Virus record (IMG/VR): IMGVR_UViG_3300030380_006185 | Location: 1 to 64,000 of that record | DNA from: a virus | Direction: 5' to 3' (one strand) | Length of the DNA stretch: 64,000 bases | Part shown: piece by piece, positions 17,360-25,436 of the stretch | How positions within the stretch are numbered: the stretch's first letter is position 1 | Layout of the letters: each line of letters begins with the position of its first letter | Translations under genes and position numbers: made by a program | Notes under the pieces: model-generated | Database searches by the model: none | Told to the model about the DNA's origin: nothing | Seen by the model: only the letters and a program-made list of their open reading frames with translations

Positions 17360-18943
17360 TTATATTAGCCAAGAAATATCTTCTTCACCATTTGAGTAAG
17401 GGTTATCAATTTTATATGGGTTTTTAAAAGCACTATCACTAGAATAACCACCTGAGTATTTTGAGGTGTTATTGCTAATGTTATTAAGCATGCTTTTAGT
17501 CATGTCCATTCCTTGTTGTCTTAATTTAAATGCTGTCTCTCTTAAATAACAGCCAATAGAAAAAGATAAAACTAAATCATCATTATACCCTGTTTGGGCT
17601 TCAGCTCTACCGTTTCTCCATATAAATACTTTCATTTCCTCTAATAGTCGCACAGATCGAAATATAACACCACGATCCCGCACAGCTTCTTGGAATTTAC
17701 CAATTGCTATTGGTCTAGTATTTGAAGCCATTGTAAAACCAGGTGTCATTTTGCTATAATCCATATAAGGGTCAAAATAATTATCTACAGACATGCTATT
17801 GCCTTTAGGTGAATGATACAAATTTTGATAACCCCTATCAAGGATAGTTTGAATAGTTGACCATCCTATACTTGAATTTTCAGGTGCAAGTAAAGCATTA
17901 TTATATTCAGTTGCTATACCAACTAATAAATTACCAAAATCTTTTGTACCCATTTGACCTTTATATTCAGCAACTTGAGTAAATGTTTCAACATCAAATA
18001 CATGGAATGCTGAGTAGTCTTTTCCATCACCACGGGCAACATCAGCTACAACTAAATAATCTCTTGAGTAGTCAGCTGGCTCCCATACCCAAAGATTTTT
18101 ATCTGTTCCACGTTTTTCAAGTGGTTCTTTGACACAATCTTTTTCATAATAATCTATATTCTCAGGATAAAAAACAGTATCACCAGAGGTAGAAAAATCG
18201 CAATCACATTCTTGTGCTGCCATTCTTATTCCTAAATCGGCATCTTGTTGGTCTCTCCAAGCTTGGTCTCTTTCAGGATGTACTTCCCAAGGTAAACGTA
18301 TAGGTAAAAAACTATTATCACCTAATTCAGCCGCTACCCATGTTTTGTGGAACCAATTACCTGTACCATAGGGAGTAGATAATGAAATACACCCACCACC
18401 TGTTGCTAATGTTTGTTGAGCTGAGGCCCATATCTCACCTATATTATTAATAAATGCAGCCTCATCAATTATTAACAAAGAAACTGCTTCTGATCTACCA
18501 GCATCTGAACTTGCTGAAGTGGCTTTTATTTGAGAACCATTATTTAGTCTGAGGGTTAATTTATTGTCTTCGGATGGTTTTTGTTTTTCTTTAAGCCATG
18601 AGGGTAAGTTATCATACATAAACTTAACCTTTGTAACCATATTTTTGGCTGTTTCTTGTTTTGTTGCTATACAAAGTATATTTTTATCTTGGTTAAACAA
18701 CATCATCCATAATGAATAACCTGCTGTTAAAGTAGATATACCTAACTGTCTAGATTTTAAAACAATAGAGTAAGGATTTTCTTGAAATAAAGTTAATACT
18801 TTATCTTGAAATGGGTATAAATTAAATTGAATTCGACCTCGTTTAGGATGTTGTATATAACAATATTTACGCATAAAATGTGCGGGTGAAGTAGCACATT
18901 TAACATATTCTTCTCGTATTTTTTGTTTAAGATCTTGATTCAT
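17360..18943 (-). CDS. Terminase large subunit, gp17-like
   Basis: A 527-aa protein. The ATPase domain has Walker A-like SRQLGIST (residues 64-71, T4: SRQLGKT), Walker B LLIIDEAAF (about 157-164) and coupling motif SLSTPYGTGN (about 187-196). The C-terminal RNase H-like nuclease has VVADVARGDGKDYSAF (Asp301) and a late acidic site within 'QTGYNDDLVLSFSIG' (about 467-480). It packages DNA through the portal. It is slightly shorter than T4 gp17 (610 aa). No small terminase was recognised in the window. Confidence 0.96.
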   Translation of the reverse strand: MNQDLKQKIREEYVKCATSPAHFMRKYCYIQHPKRGRIQFNLYPFQDKVLTLFQENPYSIVLKSRQLGISTLTAGYSLWMMLFNQDKNILCIATKQETAKNMVTKVKFMYDNLPSWLKEKQKPSEDNKLTLRLNNGSQIKATSASSDAGRSEAVSLLIIDEAAFINNIGEIWASAQQTLATGGGCISLSTPYGTGNWFHKTWVAAELGDNSFLPIRLPWEVHPERDQAWRDQQDADLGIRMAAQECDCDFSTSGDTVFYPENIDYYEKDCVKEPLEKRGTDKNLWVWEPADYSRDYLVVADVARGDGKDYSAFHVFDVETFTQVAEYKGQMGTKDFGNLLVGIATEYNNALLAPENSSIGWSTIQTILDRGYQNLYHSPKGNSMSVDNYFDPYMDYSKMTPGFTMASNTRPIAIGKFQEAVRDRGVIFRSVRLLEEMKVFIWRNGRAEAQTGYNDDLVLSFSIGCYLRETAFKLRQQGMDMTKSMLNNISNNTSKYSGGYSSDSAFKNPYKIDNPYSNGEEDISWLI

Positions 18944-18944
18944 A

Positions 18945-19373
18945 CTATTTTAATAACGATAATGTAATTAAGGAAGTTAAAGTAGCCACGAATCCTGCAC
19001 CTAACCATTTAAGGCTTTTTTTTAATCTATTATTAGACTTTTGTAATTTATTAACATCATTTTCTAAACCACTAATAATAGAGTATTGTTCTTTATCTAT
19101 TTTAATATAATTTTGAATTTGGAGAATATAATTAGCATCCTTAGATTCAAAGTTTTTTATAATGCTATCTTGATATTGAGATTTTTTACCTAAAATTAAA
19201 ACTAGGTCTTTTGTATGATCTAATTCAACTATTGCAGAATCACCTTTAATTAAATCTATTGCTATTTTTTTAGCAATATCGTAGTCAAAACAAATTTTAC
19301 TGGTATCTTTCTGAGAAAAAGTTATCGAGCTGAGTAGGAGTATAGGTAGTAATATCTTTAATCTTTTTAGCAT
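18945..19373 (-). CDS. Putative outer/periplasmic spanin-type lysis protein
   Basis: A 142-aa protein with an N-terminal signal peptide (LKILLPILLLSSITFSQ, cleavage likely after TFSQ). It has a helical middle with 'CFDYDIAKKIAIDLIKGDSA', a coiled coil, and a C-terminal hydrophobic segment (LGAGFVATLTSLITLSLL). Its first 77 nt overlap the end of the TM plus coiled-coil gene in another frame. That layout is typical of Rz/Rz1 spanin pairs, which fuse inner and outer membranes at lysis. There is no lipobox Cys, so it is not a classic Rz1 lipoprotein. The spanin role is inferred from architecture; an anchored structural protein is an alternative. Confidence 0.55.
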   Translation of the reverse strand: MLKRLKILLPILLLSSITFSQKDTSKICFDYDIAKKIAIDLIKGDSAIVELDHTKDLVLILGKKSQYQDSIIKNFESKDANYILQIQNYIKIDKEQYSIISGLENDVNKLQKSNNRLKKSLKWLGAGFVATLTSLITLSLLK

Positions 19374-19653
19374 AGTATTTTCTTACTTTTATTATTTCGT
19401 TACTTGTACTATCAATTTGTTTATTCAAAATATCAATTTCAAGTTGTTGTACAAATATAGATTGGTTTAATTTTACTTGATTACTTTCTAATCCTGTTAT
19501 GACATTGTTTAAACTATCTATTCTTTGTTTTTGTTGTGTATAATCCCCTACTTGTGTTGGGGTTATTTTAATAAAAACAAAATATAATAAAAGTGTGAGA
19601 GATACTACACATGCTAAAACATGCCATAACTTTAATTTAACCTCTCTATTCAT
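19297..19653 (-). CDS. Putative inner-membrane spanin (Rz-like)
   Basis: A 118-aa protein with a single N-terminal transmembrane segment (LWHVLACVVSLTLLLYFVFI, about 9-28). A long periplasmic coiled coil follows (SLNNVITGLESNQVKLN, LEIDILNKQIDSTSNEI). Size and topology equal i-spanins (Rz). Its 3' end overlaps the signal-peptide gene by 77 nt. It sits directly upstream of the terminase gene. No endolysin or holin was recognised in the window, so the rest of the lysis system must be elsewhere or unrecognised. Confidence 0.55.
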   Translation of the reverse strand: MNREVKLKLWHVLACVVSLTLLLYFVFIKITPTQVGDYTQQKQRIDSLNNVITGLESNQVKLNQSIFVQQLEIDILNKQIDSTSNEIIKVRKYYAKKIKDITTYTPTQLDNFFSERYQ

Positions 19654-19661
19654 ACTAAAGT

Positions 19662-20486
19662 TTATTCAACTCCCCTTCCTGCTGCTCTATTTAAATCATC
19701 TAACATTGATTTTGTAAGCTTATATTCTTCTTTAGCTTTTTTCATATAGGCATCAATTTTAGGTTTATCATCTTTAAATTTCTTAATAAACTTTAATCCC
19801 ATATTAAATTTTTCCTTTTTTTCTTCTGGGGTAGATGATAAAGATTTAGCTGTTTCATCACTTGAAATATCAGCAGAAGATGGTCCTTCATCACTTGTAT
19901 CAGAATATTCTACTTTATCAAACCCATCATCATCTTTTGTACGTGTAGATGTTTTAGCAGTTCCTGCAGGGCGCCCTCTTTTACCTGATCCAGTTGATTT
20001 TTCTTTTTTAGGTTTATTAGGGTCTGCTTTTCTACCTCGTTTGCCAGGTTCTTTACCTAATACAGTATTAGCAGCATTTTTTTCAATTGTGTTTGTTGCT
20101 ATATCATCATTAAATTTATCTCCTGCTTCTTCTGCACCAGCAGCAACATCAGAAAGTAAATTTTGAAGGCTAATATCATGAGTATCTTTAAGTTCTTTTT
20201 TAAGATTTTTAACATACCCTTTTAATCGTTGATTATTACCTTCACCTGAAAATACTGGGTCTTTAGATAACTTTTCAATAGTAGCTTTTTCAGCTGCTTT
20301 AACAGCTTTAAGTTCACTATCCATATTTTGTTTTTCTAATTGATCTTTTAATTGTTTCATACTAGCCATTTCAGCTAATTGTTCAATTTCTTTTAATAAA
20401 TCAGAATCCTCAGCTACTGCAGGGATTTCATTTAATGCAGCATCAATTTCTTCTCTAATAATTTCAAGTAAACGAGTTTTTTTCAT
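19662..20486 (-). CDS. Tagged AT-hook protein, possible internal capsid protein
   Basis: A 274-aa protein. N-terminus MKKTRLLEIIREEIDAALNE is a tag-like amphipathic helix with IRE. A charged helical region follows, then two AT-hook-like motifs, GKRGRK (about 148-153) and GKRGRPAG (about 168-175), in a Lys/Pro-rich stretch. AT-hooks bind the minor groove of AT-rich DNA, which this genome is. After them comes an acidic Ser-rich linker and a helical C-terminus ending AAGRGVE. With a late promoter, and next to head genes, it could be a packaged DNA-binding protein similar in role to T4 internal proteins; that is inference. Confidence 0.6.
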   Translation of the reverse strand: MKKTRLLEIIREEIDAALNEIPAVAEDSDLLKEIEQLAEMASMKQLKDQLEKQNMDSELKAVKAAEKATIEKLSKDPVFSGEGNNQRLKGYVKNLKKELKDTHDISLQNLLSDVAAGAEEAGDKFNDDIATNTIEKNAANTVLGKEPGKRGRKADPNKPKKEKSTGSGKRGRPAGTAKTSTRTKDDDGFDKVEYSDTSDEGPSSADISSDETAKSLSSTPEEKKEKFNMGLKFIKKFKDDKPKIDAYMKKAKEEYKLTKSMLDDLNRAAGRGVE

Positions 20487-20506
20487 TACAGTATATTTTT
20501 ATTTAT

Positions 20507-20516
20507 TTATAAATAT
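20507..20516 (-). promoter_or_regulatory. Late promoter box
   Basis: Minus-strand ATATTTATAA followed by ATAAATAAA, 20 nt before ATG 20486. It touches the stop codon of the upstream ATPase gene. Confidence 0.65.
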
Positions 20517-21046
20517 TAATGAAATACTGTTTGTTTAATTTTTTCTATTCTTTCCTCAGTAGAGCCCGATATTTCTGTGTATTTGGGATGTTTACCCAAT
20601 CTATCTCCAATTATATTTTTAATTGATTTATCAATTTCTTTTCGATATTCTTTATCTATTGTTCTAACCCCATTATCTTCTAATTCTACACCTTTAGGAG
20701 AAACATAAAACAAATAATCATAATCATGAATTAAATTTTCAGCTAATGCTTGAAATTGTCTTCCCTCAGTCCATGAAATTGATTTAGCTGATTTAGTAAA
20801 TGCTATAACATCTACTACTGTTCTATCTGTTATAATATTTTCTTGTAATAATTCAGAAGTTCGTTCTGCTAAAAATATTAATTGACCCTTAATCGTAGAG
20901 TCAGTATTTAAAGGAATACCTAAATCCCTTAAATATTCACTACGCTCAGTAGCAAATTTATAACCTTTAAATTCAGGTAATTCTTTTAACGCATTAACTA
21001 ACGTTGTTTTACCTACACTCATTGTACCACAAAACCCTATTTTCAT
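20516..21046 (-). CDS. P-loop ATPase/kinase of the AAA_28/NadR-like type
   Basis: A 176-aa protein. Walker A GTMSVGKTT is at residues 7-15. The strand-plus-Asp segment NIITDRTVVDVIAFT (about 75-89) and the lid region with RTIDKEYRKEIDKSI (about 128-142) match small phage kinases of the AAA_28 group, which includes the NadR ribosylnicotinamide-kinase domain. The C-terminus ends in 'GSTEERIEKI', the usual last strand-helix of that group. Substrate is unknown; a nucleotide or nicotinamide-riboside kinase is possible because a nucleotidyltransferase of the HIGH type is encoded at 30589-33156. Confidence 0.75.
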   Translation of the reverse strand: MKIGFCGTMSVGKTTLVNALKELPEFKGYKFATERSEYLRDLGIPLNTDSTIKGQLIFLAERTSELLQENIITDRTVVDVIAFTKSAKSISWTEGRQFQALAENLIHDYDYLFYVSPKGVELEDNGVRTIDKEYRKEIDKSIKNIIGDRLGKHPKYTEISGSTEERIEKIKQTVFH

Positions 21047-21056
21047 ATTTTATAAT

Positions 21057-21341
21057 TTAACCGTTTAATCTTTCATTTCCAAGCATATATTTTAGCACAT
21101 TTGATGGTATGCCTAATTGAGTAAATTGTTCTAGTTTAGCTAAAGCTTGAGTTACATCATATGCTACAATAGGTACTTCTTGTATTTTACCATTTTCAAC
21201 ATATCTACACTCATATAGTAGATTATCTTTAATTTTAGAAGTACCAATTAATTTAATTTCTAATACTGCTGTTTTTCTTTCAATTTTCGATAATTCAACA
21301 GCTAACTCTTTATCTTCTTTTTTATATTTTTTTCTAATCAT
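21057..21341 (-). CDS. Conserved hypothetical protein, 94 aa
   Basis: A small basic protein with Lys-rich N-terminus (MIRKKYKKEDKELAVELSKIER), a beta strand pair (LEIKLIGTSKIKDNLLYECRYVENG) and a helix near the end. No family recognised. It is 4 nt past the FAD oxidoreductase stop and 10 nt before the kinase start, so it is co-transcribed with both. Confidence 0.5.
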   Translation of the reverse strand: MIRKKYKKEDKELAVELSKIERKTAVLEIKLIGTSKIKDNLLYECRYVENGKIQEVPIVAYDVTQALAKLEQFTQLGIPSNVLKYMLGNERLNG

Positions 21342-21345
21342 AACC

Positions 21346-22704
21346 TTAAAATTCTATATCTTTTAATTCAGGTGACTTTTCTTCCATTTTCCTTGCTTCC
21401 TTATCCATTAATATAGATTCAGCAACATAAGTACCCTGTGCTCCTGAAACTGTTATACCTCTTGCACTTAAAGCATCACCCACGAAATGTACGTTAGAAT
21501 AGTCATTTAGACTAAGATCTTGATAATCTACTAATGGTTCAGGTGACAAATATTTTACTTCAGGCATATAAATACCCCAATCATCCCCAAGTGTTGGGAA
21601 TACAATTTCCATTTCTGTAATAAAATCTTCTATATATTGTGCATATTCTTCTCCTAATGCCTCAAATAAAGGTTCCATACTACCTACTGTGATACATTTA
21701 ACAGAGTCACCTTCTGATGTTTTAGATGGGGTTCTATTGCTTGGTGAATAATATGTACCTACACCATCAATTTGTAATTTTTTAACTGCTTCTCTTGACC
21801 AATCAAATGGTTTATCTATACCTCTAATTTCCATTAGTATACCAAAATTAGTCATATCATTTCGATATGATTCATCTTTTTTAGCATGTCCATTATAACT
21901 TACATCGCCATAAGTATGTTCCGCAGCAACATAAGCGGCGTTATTGTTTGTACAGAATGAACGTAGTGATACACCTTTATCTTCAAACTTTTTATATAAT
22001 TTAAAATCATAACTAATATCTATTAATTTTTGGAAATGTTTTTGTGGTGCTTCAAATCGAACACCTATTTGTACTGCTTTAGGTTCAGTTGCTAATTCAT
22101 ATTTTTCAGCTAATTTTTTACCAAAATCAATTCCTGATTTACCTACACCAAAAATTAAATGATCATATTCTATTTCACCTGCAAAATCATGATTTGCTAA
22201 TGATACTTCTTGTTTATCAAAGTTAATGTCATAAACTTTATGTTCCCAAATAAATTTAATGCCCTTTTCAACTAAGTAATTATACCAATTTTTACCTATT
22301 TCATGTAAATAATCAGTTCCAACATGCCATACAGGAAATAGTTTTAAACCAAAATATGGTTTAATAAAATCTGGTTCTGATTGAGGATCAGAACATTGTA
22401 CTTCCTCTGGTTTAGGGTGAAATCGTTTAAAATTAGCTATAACTTGATCAAACAATTCCATTGCTTTATCTTTACCACAATATTTTGATAATTGACCTCC
22501 TACTTCAGTATGGTAAGTTAATTTACCATCACTCCAACCACCTGCACCTAACATTCCTGTCATTACTTCCTCAGGTAATCTGTTATATGGGTCTTTACCC
22601 ATATCAATTATAGTGATTCTATCACCAGGATATCCATTATCTACTAATTTAGTTGCAGCATTAATACCTGCTACACCTGCTCCTACAATTACTATTTTAT
22701 CCAT
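21346..22704 (-). CDS. FAD-dependent dehydrogenase (COG2509-like)
   Basis: A 452-aa full-length flavoprotein. The dinucleotide-binding motif VGAGVAGINAA is at residues 7-17, a Gly-rich segment GMLGAGGWSDGKLTYHTEVGG at about 50-70, and the second GxG strand LIFGVGKSGIDFG at about 183-195. The FAD-closing motif VGDALSARGITVSGAQGT lies near the C-terminus (about 410-427). This matches uncharacterised FAD-dependent dehydrogenases (COG2509). It is not a standard phage gene and looks like an auxiliary metabolic gene; substrate unknown. It starts after a strong terminator, so it must have its own promoter, not identified with certainty. Confidence 0.85.
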   Translation of the reverse strand: MDKIVIVGAGVAGINAATKLVDNGYPGDRITIIDMGKDPYNRLPEEVMTGMLGAGGWSDGKLTYHTEVGGQLSKYCGKDKAMELFDQVIANFKRFHPKPEEVQCSDPQSEPDFIKPYFGLKLFPVWHVGTDYLHEIGKNWYNYLVEKGIKFIWEHKVYDINFDKQEVSLANHDFAGEIEYDHLIFGVGKSGIDFGKKLAEKYELATEPKAVQIGVRFEAPQKHFQKLIDISYDFKLYKKFEDKGVSLRSFCTNNNAAYVAAEHTYGDVSYNGHAKKDESYRNDMTNFGILMEIRGIDKPFDWSREAVKKLQIDGVGTYYSPSNRTPSKTSEGDSVKCITVGSMEPLFEALGEEYAQYIEDFITEMEIVFPTLGDDWGIYMPEVKYLSPEPLVDYQDLSLNDYSNVHFVGDALSARGITVSGAQGTYVAESILMDKEARKMEEKSPELKDIEF

Positions 22705-22731
22705 TTATAAATTTTAATACGTTAATATAAT

Positions 22732-22762
22732 AAAAAAAGTGACCTAATCCAAAGATTAGGCC
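22732..22762 (-). terminator. Rho-independent terminator
   Basis: On the minus strand CCTAATC-TTTG-GATTAGG forms a 7-bp stem, followed shortly by TTTTTTT. It lies 58 nt past the stop of the 256-aa tagged gene and upstream of the FAD gene. Confidence 0.85.
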
Positions 22763-22819
22763 ACAGCTCTAAAAGTTTTTTTATGTTTAAATTCGACTGG
22801 CTATGAATCAGTCTATATA

Positions 22820-23590
22820 TTAGTCTAGATTAGGTTTTCTACCTTTTTCTTTATCCATGTCAATCATTGCTTTAATAGCAGCAGTGTTTGATGGTGAACC
22901 ATAATCTGGTCTTTTAATATCTTTCATATATTCCATTACTTTAAGGTTAAGTTTTTGGGCAGTTTCATCATCTAAAAGATTTAATGCTTTAGCTAAAGCT
23001 AATCTAGGATTTGTCATTTCGTCACTATCAAATAACATACGTACAGTACCCCTAACTGCAGCAGTTCTTCCAGCTCCATATTCATTTAAATTATCTTCCT
23101 CTAAATTTTTCATTACATTCAGATTAGGAACTAATAAATCTCCGGATGAATAGAATTTTTTGCCTGCTTTAGTATATTTATCATCCATTGCTTTTTTAAC
23201 AGGTACTTTTAATGGGTGATATACTTGAAATTCTTTAGGTAATTCAGTTGTTGGACCATAATGATCTGTTTTATTTAATACTTGCTTAAGCATAGGAGGT
23301 ATGTCCATAATTAGCTTTTTAATAGCAATTTGATTAGTATATCCTTTAATTAAATTATTGTATAAAATAGCAGAAATAAATAAAGTATCATTACCAGGGT
23401 TATATACTATATGATCTCCAAATCGTTTTCTGATTTCTGTTGGGAATGGGAGGATGTTTGGGATAAATCTTCTACCATCTCCTTTAGCCATTGATGAGGG
23501 TGATACAGAAGGTATTTGATAACTTTCTTCAATATCTTCACTTAAGATGCGAATAATTTCTTCTTTAATAAGTTGTTTTAAATTTTTCAT
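22820..23590 (-). CDS. Tagged hypothetical protein, 256 aa
   Basis: Starts MKNLKQLIKEEIIRILSE, the clearest example of the recurrent N-terminal helix with IKE. The rest has a mixed alpha/beta character with 'FIPNILPFPTEIRKRFGDHIVYNPGNDTLFIS' and ends with a Lys-rich tail. There is an internal NLNEYGAGRTAAVRGT segment at about 170. No catalytic motif is visible. Its start overlaps the previous stop by 4 nt, and a terminator follows. It may be an internal capsid protein if the tag is a capsid-targeting sequence; otherwise function is unknown. Confidence 0.55.
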   Translation of the reverse strand: MKNLKQLIKEEIIRILSEDIEESYQIPSVSPSSMAKGDGRRFIPNILPFPTEIRKRFGDHIVYNPGNDTLFISAILYNNLIKGYTNQIAIKKLIMDIPPMLKQVLNKTDHYGPTTELPKEFQVYHPLKVPVKKAMDDKYTKAGKKFYSSGDLLVPNLNVMKNLEEDNLNEYGAGRTAAVRGTVRMLFDSDEMTNPRLALAKALNLLDDETAQKLNLKVMEYMKDIKRPDYGSPSNTAAIKAMIDMDKEKGRKPNLD

Positions 23591-23847
23591 TTTTTATATA
23601 TCTTTAATTTAAGACTATTATCTCCTTTTATAACACGGTGCCAATGGTGTCTTGGTATAAATATAAGATTATTTAATGAAGTTGGCAATTCATTATCAAG
23701 TTGTATTTTCCAGTTTGTTTCTCCAAGAATTTCTAAAGTTCGATCTTCATCATCACGATGCCATAATAATTCTATTGGATCTATATTTTCAGAAAATTCA
23801 CGAATAATATAGGAATCTGTAACTTCTATATCAGTGTAAGGTTTCAA
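23587..23847 (-). CDS. Small cupin-like protein
   Basis: 86 aa. 'PIELLWHRDDEDRTLEIL' and 'FIPRHHWHRVIKGD' give the His/Asp...His pattern and beta-strand spacing of a single-domain cupin, so metal binding is plausible. No ATG is available near the front: the codon read as start is TTG, overlapping the preceding TGA stop as TTGA. Translational coupling to the upstream basic gene would explain this start. I recall conserved small phage proteins with the same ELLWHRDDEDR motif. Biochemical role unknown. Confidence 0.6.
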   Translation of the reverse strand: MKPYTDIEVTDSYIIREFSENIDPIELLWHRDDEDRTLEILGETNWKIQLDNELPTSLNNLIFIPRHHWHRVIKGDNSLKLKIYKK

Positions 23848-24278
23848 GACTTTTTTTTATATTGTGCTTTTTTAGTATTTTTTACAAATTGTTTACCCTT
23901 TTTACCTCCCCTAACTTTTTTAGCTACAGTAGATTTTCTTTCTGCTTTAGTTAAAGATTGTGCTTTAGCTTTGGGTAAACAACGAGTTGTAGCTTTACCT
24001 TTTTTCATTGTACCACAAGGACCAGTTATGTTACCTGAGGTGTTAATACGGACCCATTTTTCTTTTTTAAACCAGTCACGTAAAGATTCTTTAATTATTT
24101 CGTGGATTTGTTCTTCTTTTACACCTTTCCAAATTTTACCTTTTCTACATCTAACTACAGCGCCTGATTTATAAGCAGAAGGTTTATCAAATTTACGATC
24201 AGCAATACGTAAACATCTGTCTCGTTTTTTCTTTTTTTCAGTAAGAACTTCTTTAATTATTTTTTCTAATCTACCCAT
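23844..24278 (-). CDS. Tagged, very basic protein with Cys motifs
   Basis: 144 aa from ATG 24278, which overlaps the previous stop as TAATG; a TTG two codons earlier is less likely. N-terminus MGRLEKIIKEVLTE is tag-like. A module 'DKPSAYKSGAVVRCRKGKIWKG' with Cys follows, then a second tag-like helix EEQIHEIIKESLRDWF. The final module is 'KKEKWVRINTSGNITGPCG', 'TMKKGKATTRCLPKAKAQSL' and a poly-basic tail. Such Lys/Cys modules recur in marine phages and some large DNA viruses, with no known function. The strong positive charge suggests DNA binding, possibly inside the head. Confidence 0.6.
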   Translation of the reverse strand: MGRLEKIIKEVLTEKKKKRDRCLRIADRKFDKPSAYKSGAVVRCRKGKIWKGVKEEQIHEIIKESLRDWFKKEKWVRINTSGNITGPCGTMKKGKATTRCLPKAKAQSLTKAERKSTVAKKVRGGKKGKQFVKNTKKAQYKKKS

Positions 24279-25435
24279 TACCAAAATCCACTAAAGGATG
24301 ATTTTAAACCTAACAATTTAGCATAGCGAGGTAGTCTACAAGACCAGTATGATGCTTTTGTTCTATCTTTCTTTTCAGAACATCTATGACGTTTTGCAAA
24401 TGCTCGTCTTGCTTTAGGGTTATTAATTTTTGCTTTTAATCCACCAGAACCAAATGTAACTTTTTTAATACGTTTTGTTTTAGGATCTCTAACATAAACA
24501 TAATATGCCTTAGGACCACCACGTTTTGGTTTTCCTATAGGGGGATTTTTTTTCTTTTTCTTTTTCTTAGCTTCTTGAAGAGTAAAATTTGATATTGATC
24601 TATACCACTTTACTAACTCGTCATAATTCATATCAAATGCTGGGTAGTTAGGATCATTTTCAAATTTATCTAATTCTTTAGGGAATCTTTCTAACATTTT
24701 TCTAATAGCATCCATTCTGTTATTAGTAGCTTTTATAGTTTTACTAGCGTTAAATAAGTTGTCTTTAGGTAATTTCCAATCCCTATCCCATGTTCTTCTA
24801 TCTATACCATAACTAGCAGGTCCAGTGTATATGTTATTATCATCTTCCCAATCATCTTCCCAATCCAAATCTTCTGATTCAGCAAGTTGAATATCATCTA
24901 CTTTTAGAGGCTCTTCACCAACTATATATCGCACATCATTAAAAAGTGTGTCACGTATTATATCATCAATAATATATATTTTATTTGGGTCTAAGTTTTT
25001 AAAACTAGACTTATCACCAACAAACTTTACTTTATCACCTATATTAAAAGACTCATTAACTATATTTTCCATAGGTAAACCTAAAGGTACTTTTTTACCT
25101 TCATACATTCCATAGTTACCTAAGTCAGTTTCTTCTAAAATTTCTTTATCATCATCATTTACATGAATAATTTCACGTAAATATAAATAACGTGCTTCTT
25201 GCCATAAATTAAGGAAAGATTCGGAACCATAACGGAATGTGTTTTCGGTTAGTGGTAATTTATTTTGCACGTGATATTGCAGATTTTCCGATAGTATTTG
25301 TTTAGGAGCTTTATTTTCATTTAGTAACACACCTTCATTACCTACATTATCACAAGTATTGCAACCGCAGTTACAATCTTTCTTTTTTGGTTGAGTAGAT
25401 AATACTTCTTTTATTAAATTTGTTAAACGTGTCAT
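24278..25435 (-). CDS. Tagged protein with basic C-terminal domain
   Basis: 385 aa from ATG 25435 (MTRLTNLIKEVLSTQPKKK), preferred over an upstream TTG because it is followed by the same N-terminal helix as its neighbours. A Cys-rich knot DCNCGCNTCDN follows (about 18-28), a possible metal site. An SH3-like piece 'FNIGDKVKFVGDKSSF' is at about 123. A Lys-run and the C-terminal module 'YYVYVRDPKTKRIKKVTFG', 'KINNPKARRAFAKRHRCSEK' and 'YWSCRLPRYAKLLGLKS' close the protein. That last module is conserved in T4-like marine phages, function unknown. A DNA- or core-associated virion protein is inferred. Confidence 0.6.
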   Translation of the reverse strand: MTRLTNLIKEVLSTQPKKKDCNCGCNTCDNVGNEGVLLNENKAPKQILSENLQYHVQNKLPLTENTFRYGSESFLNLWQEARYLYLREIIHVNDDDKEILEETDLGNYGMYEGKKVPLGLPMENIVNESFNIGDKVKFVGDKSSFKNLDPNKIYIIDDIIRDTLFNDVRYIVGEEPLKVDDIQLAESEDLDWEDDWEDDNNIYTGPASYGIDRRTWDRDWKLPKDNLFNASKTIKATNNRMDAIRKMLERFPKELDKFENDPNYPAFDMNYDELVKWYRSISNFTLQEAKKKKKKKNPPIGKPKRGGPKAYYVYVRDPKTKRIKKVTFGSGGLKAKINNPKARRAFAKRHRCSEKKDRTKASYWSCRLPRYAKLLGLKSSFSGFW

Positions 25436-25436
25436 A

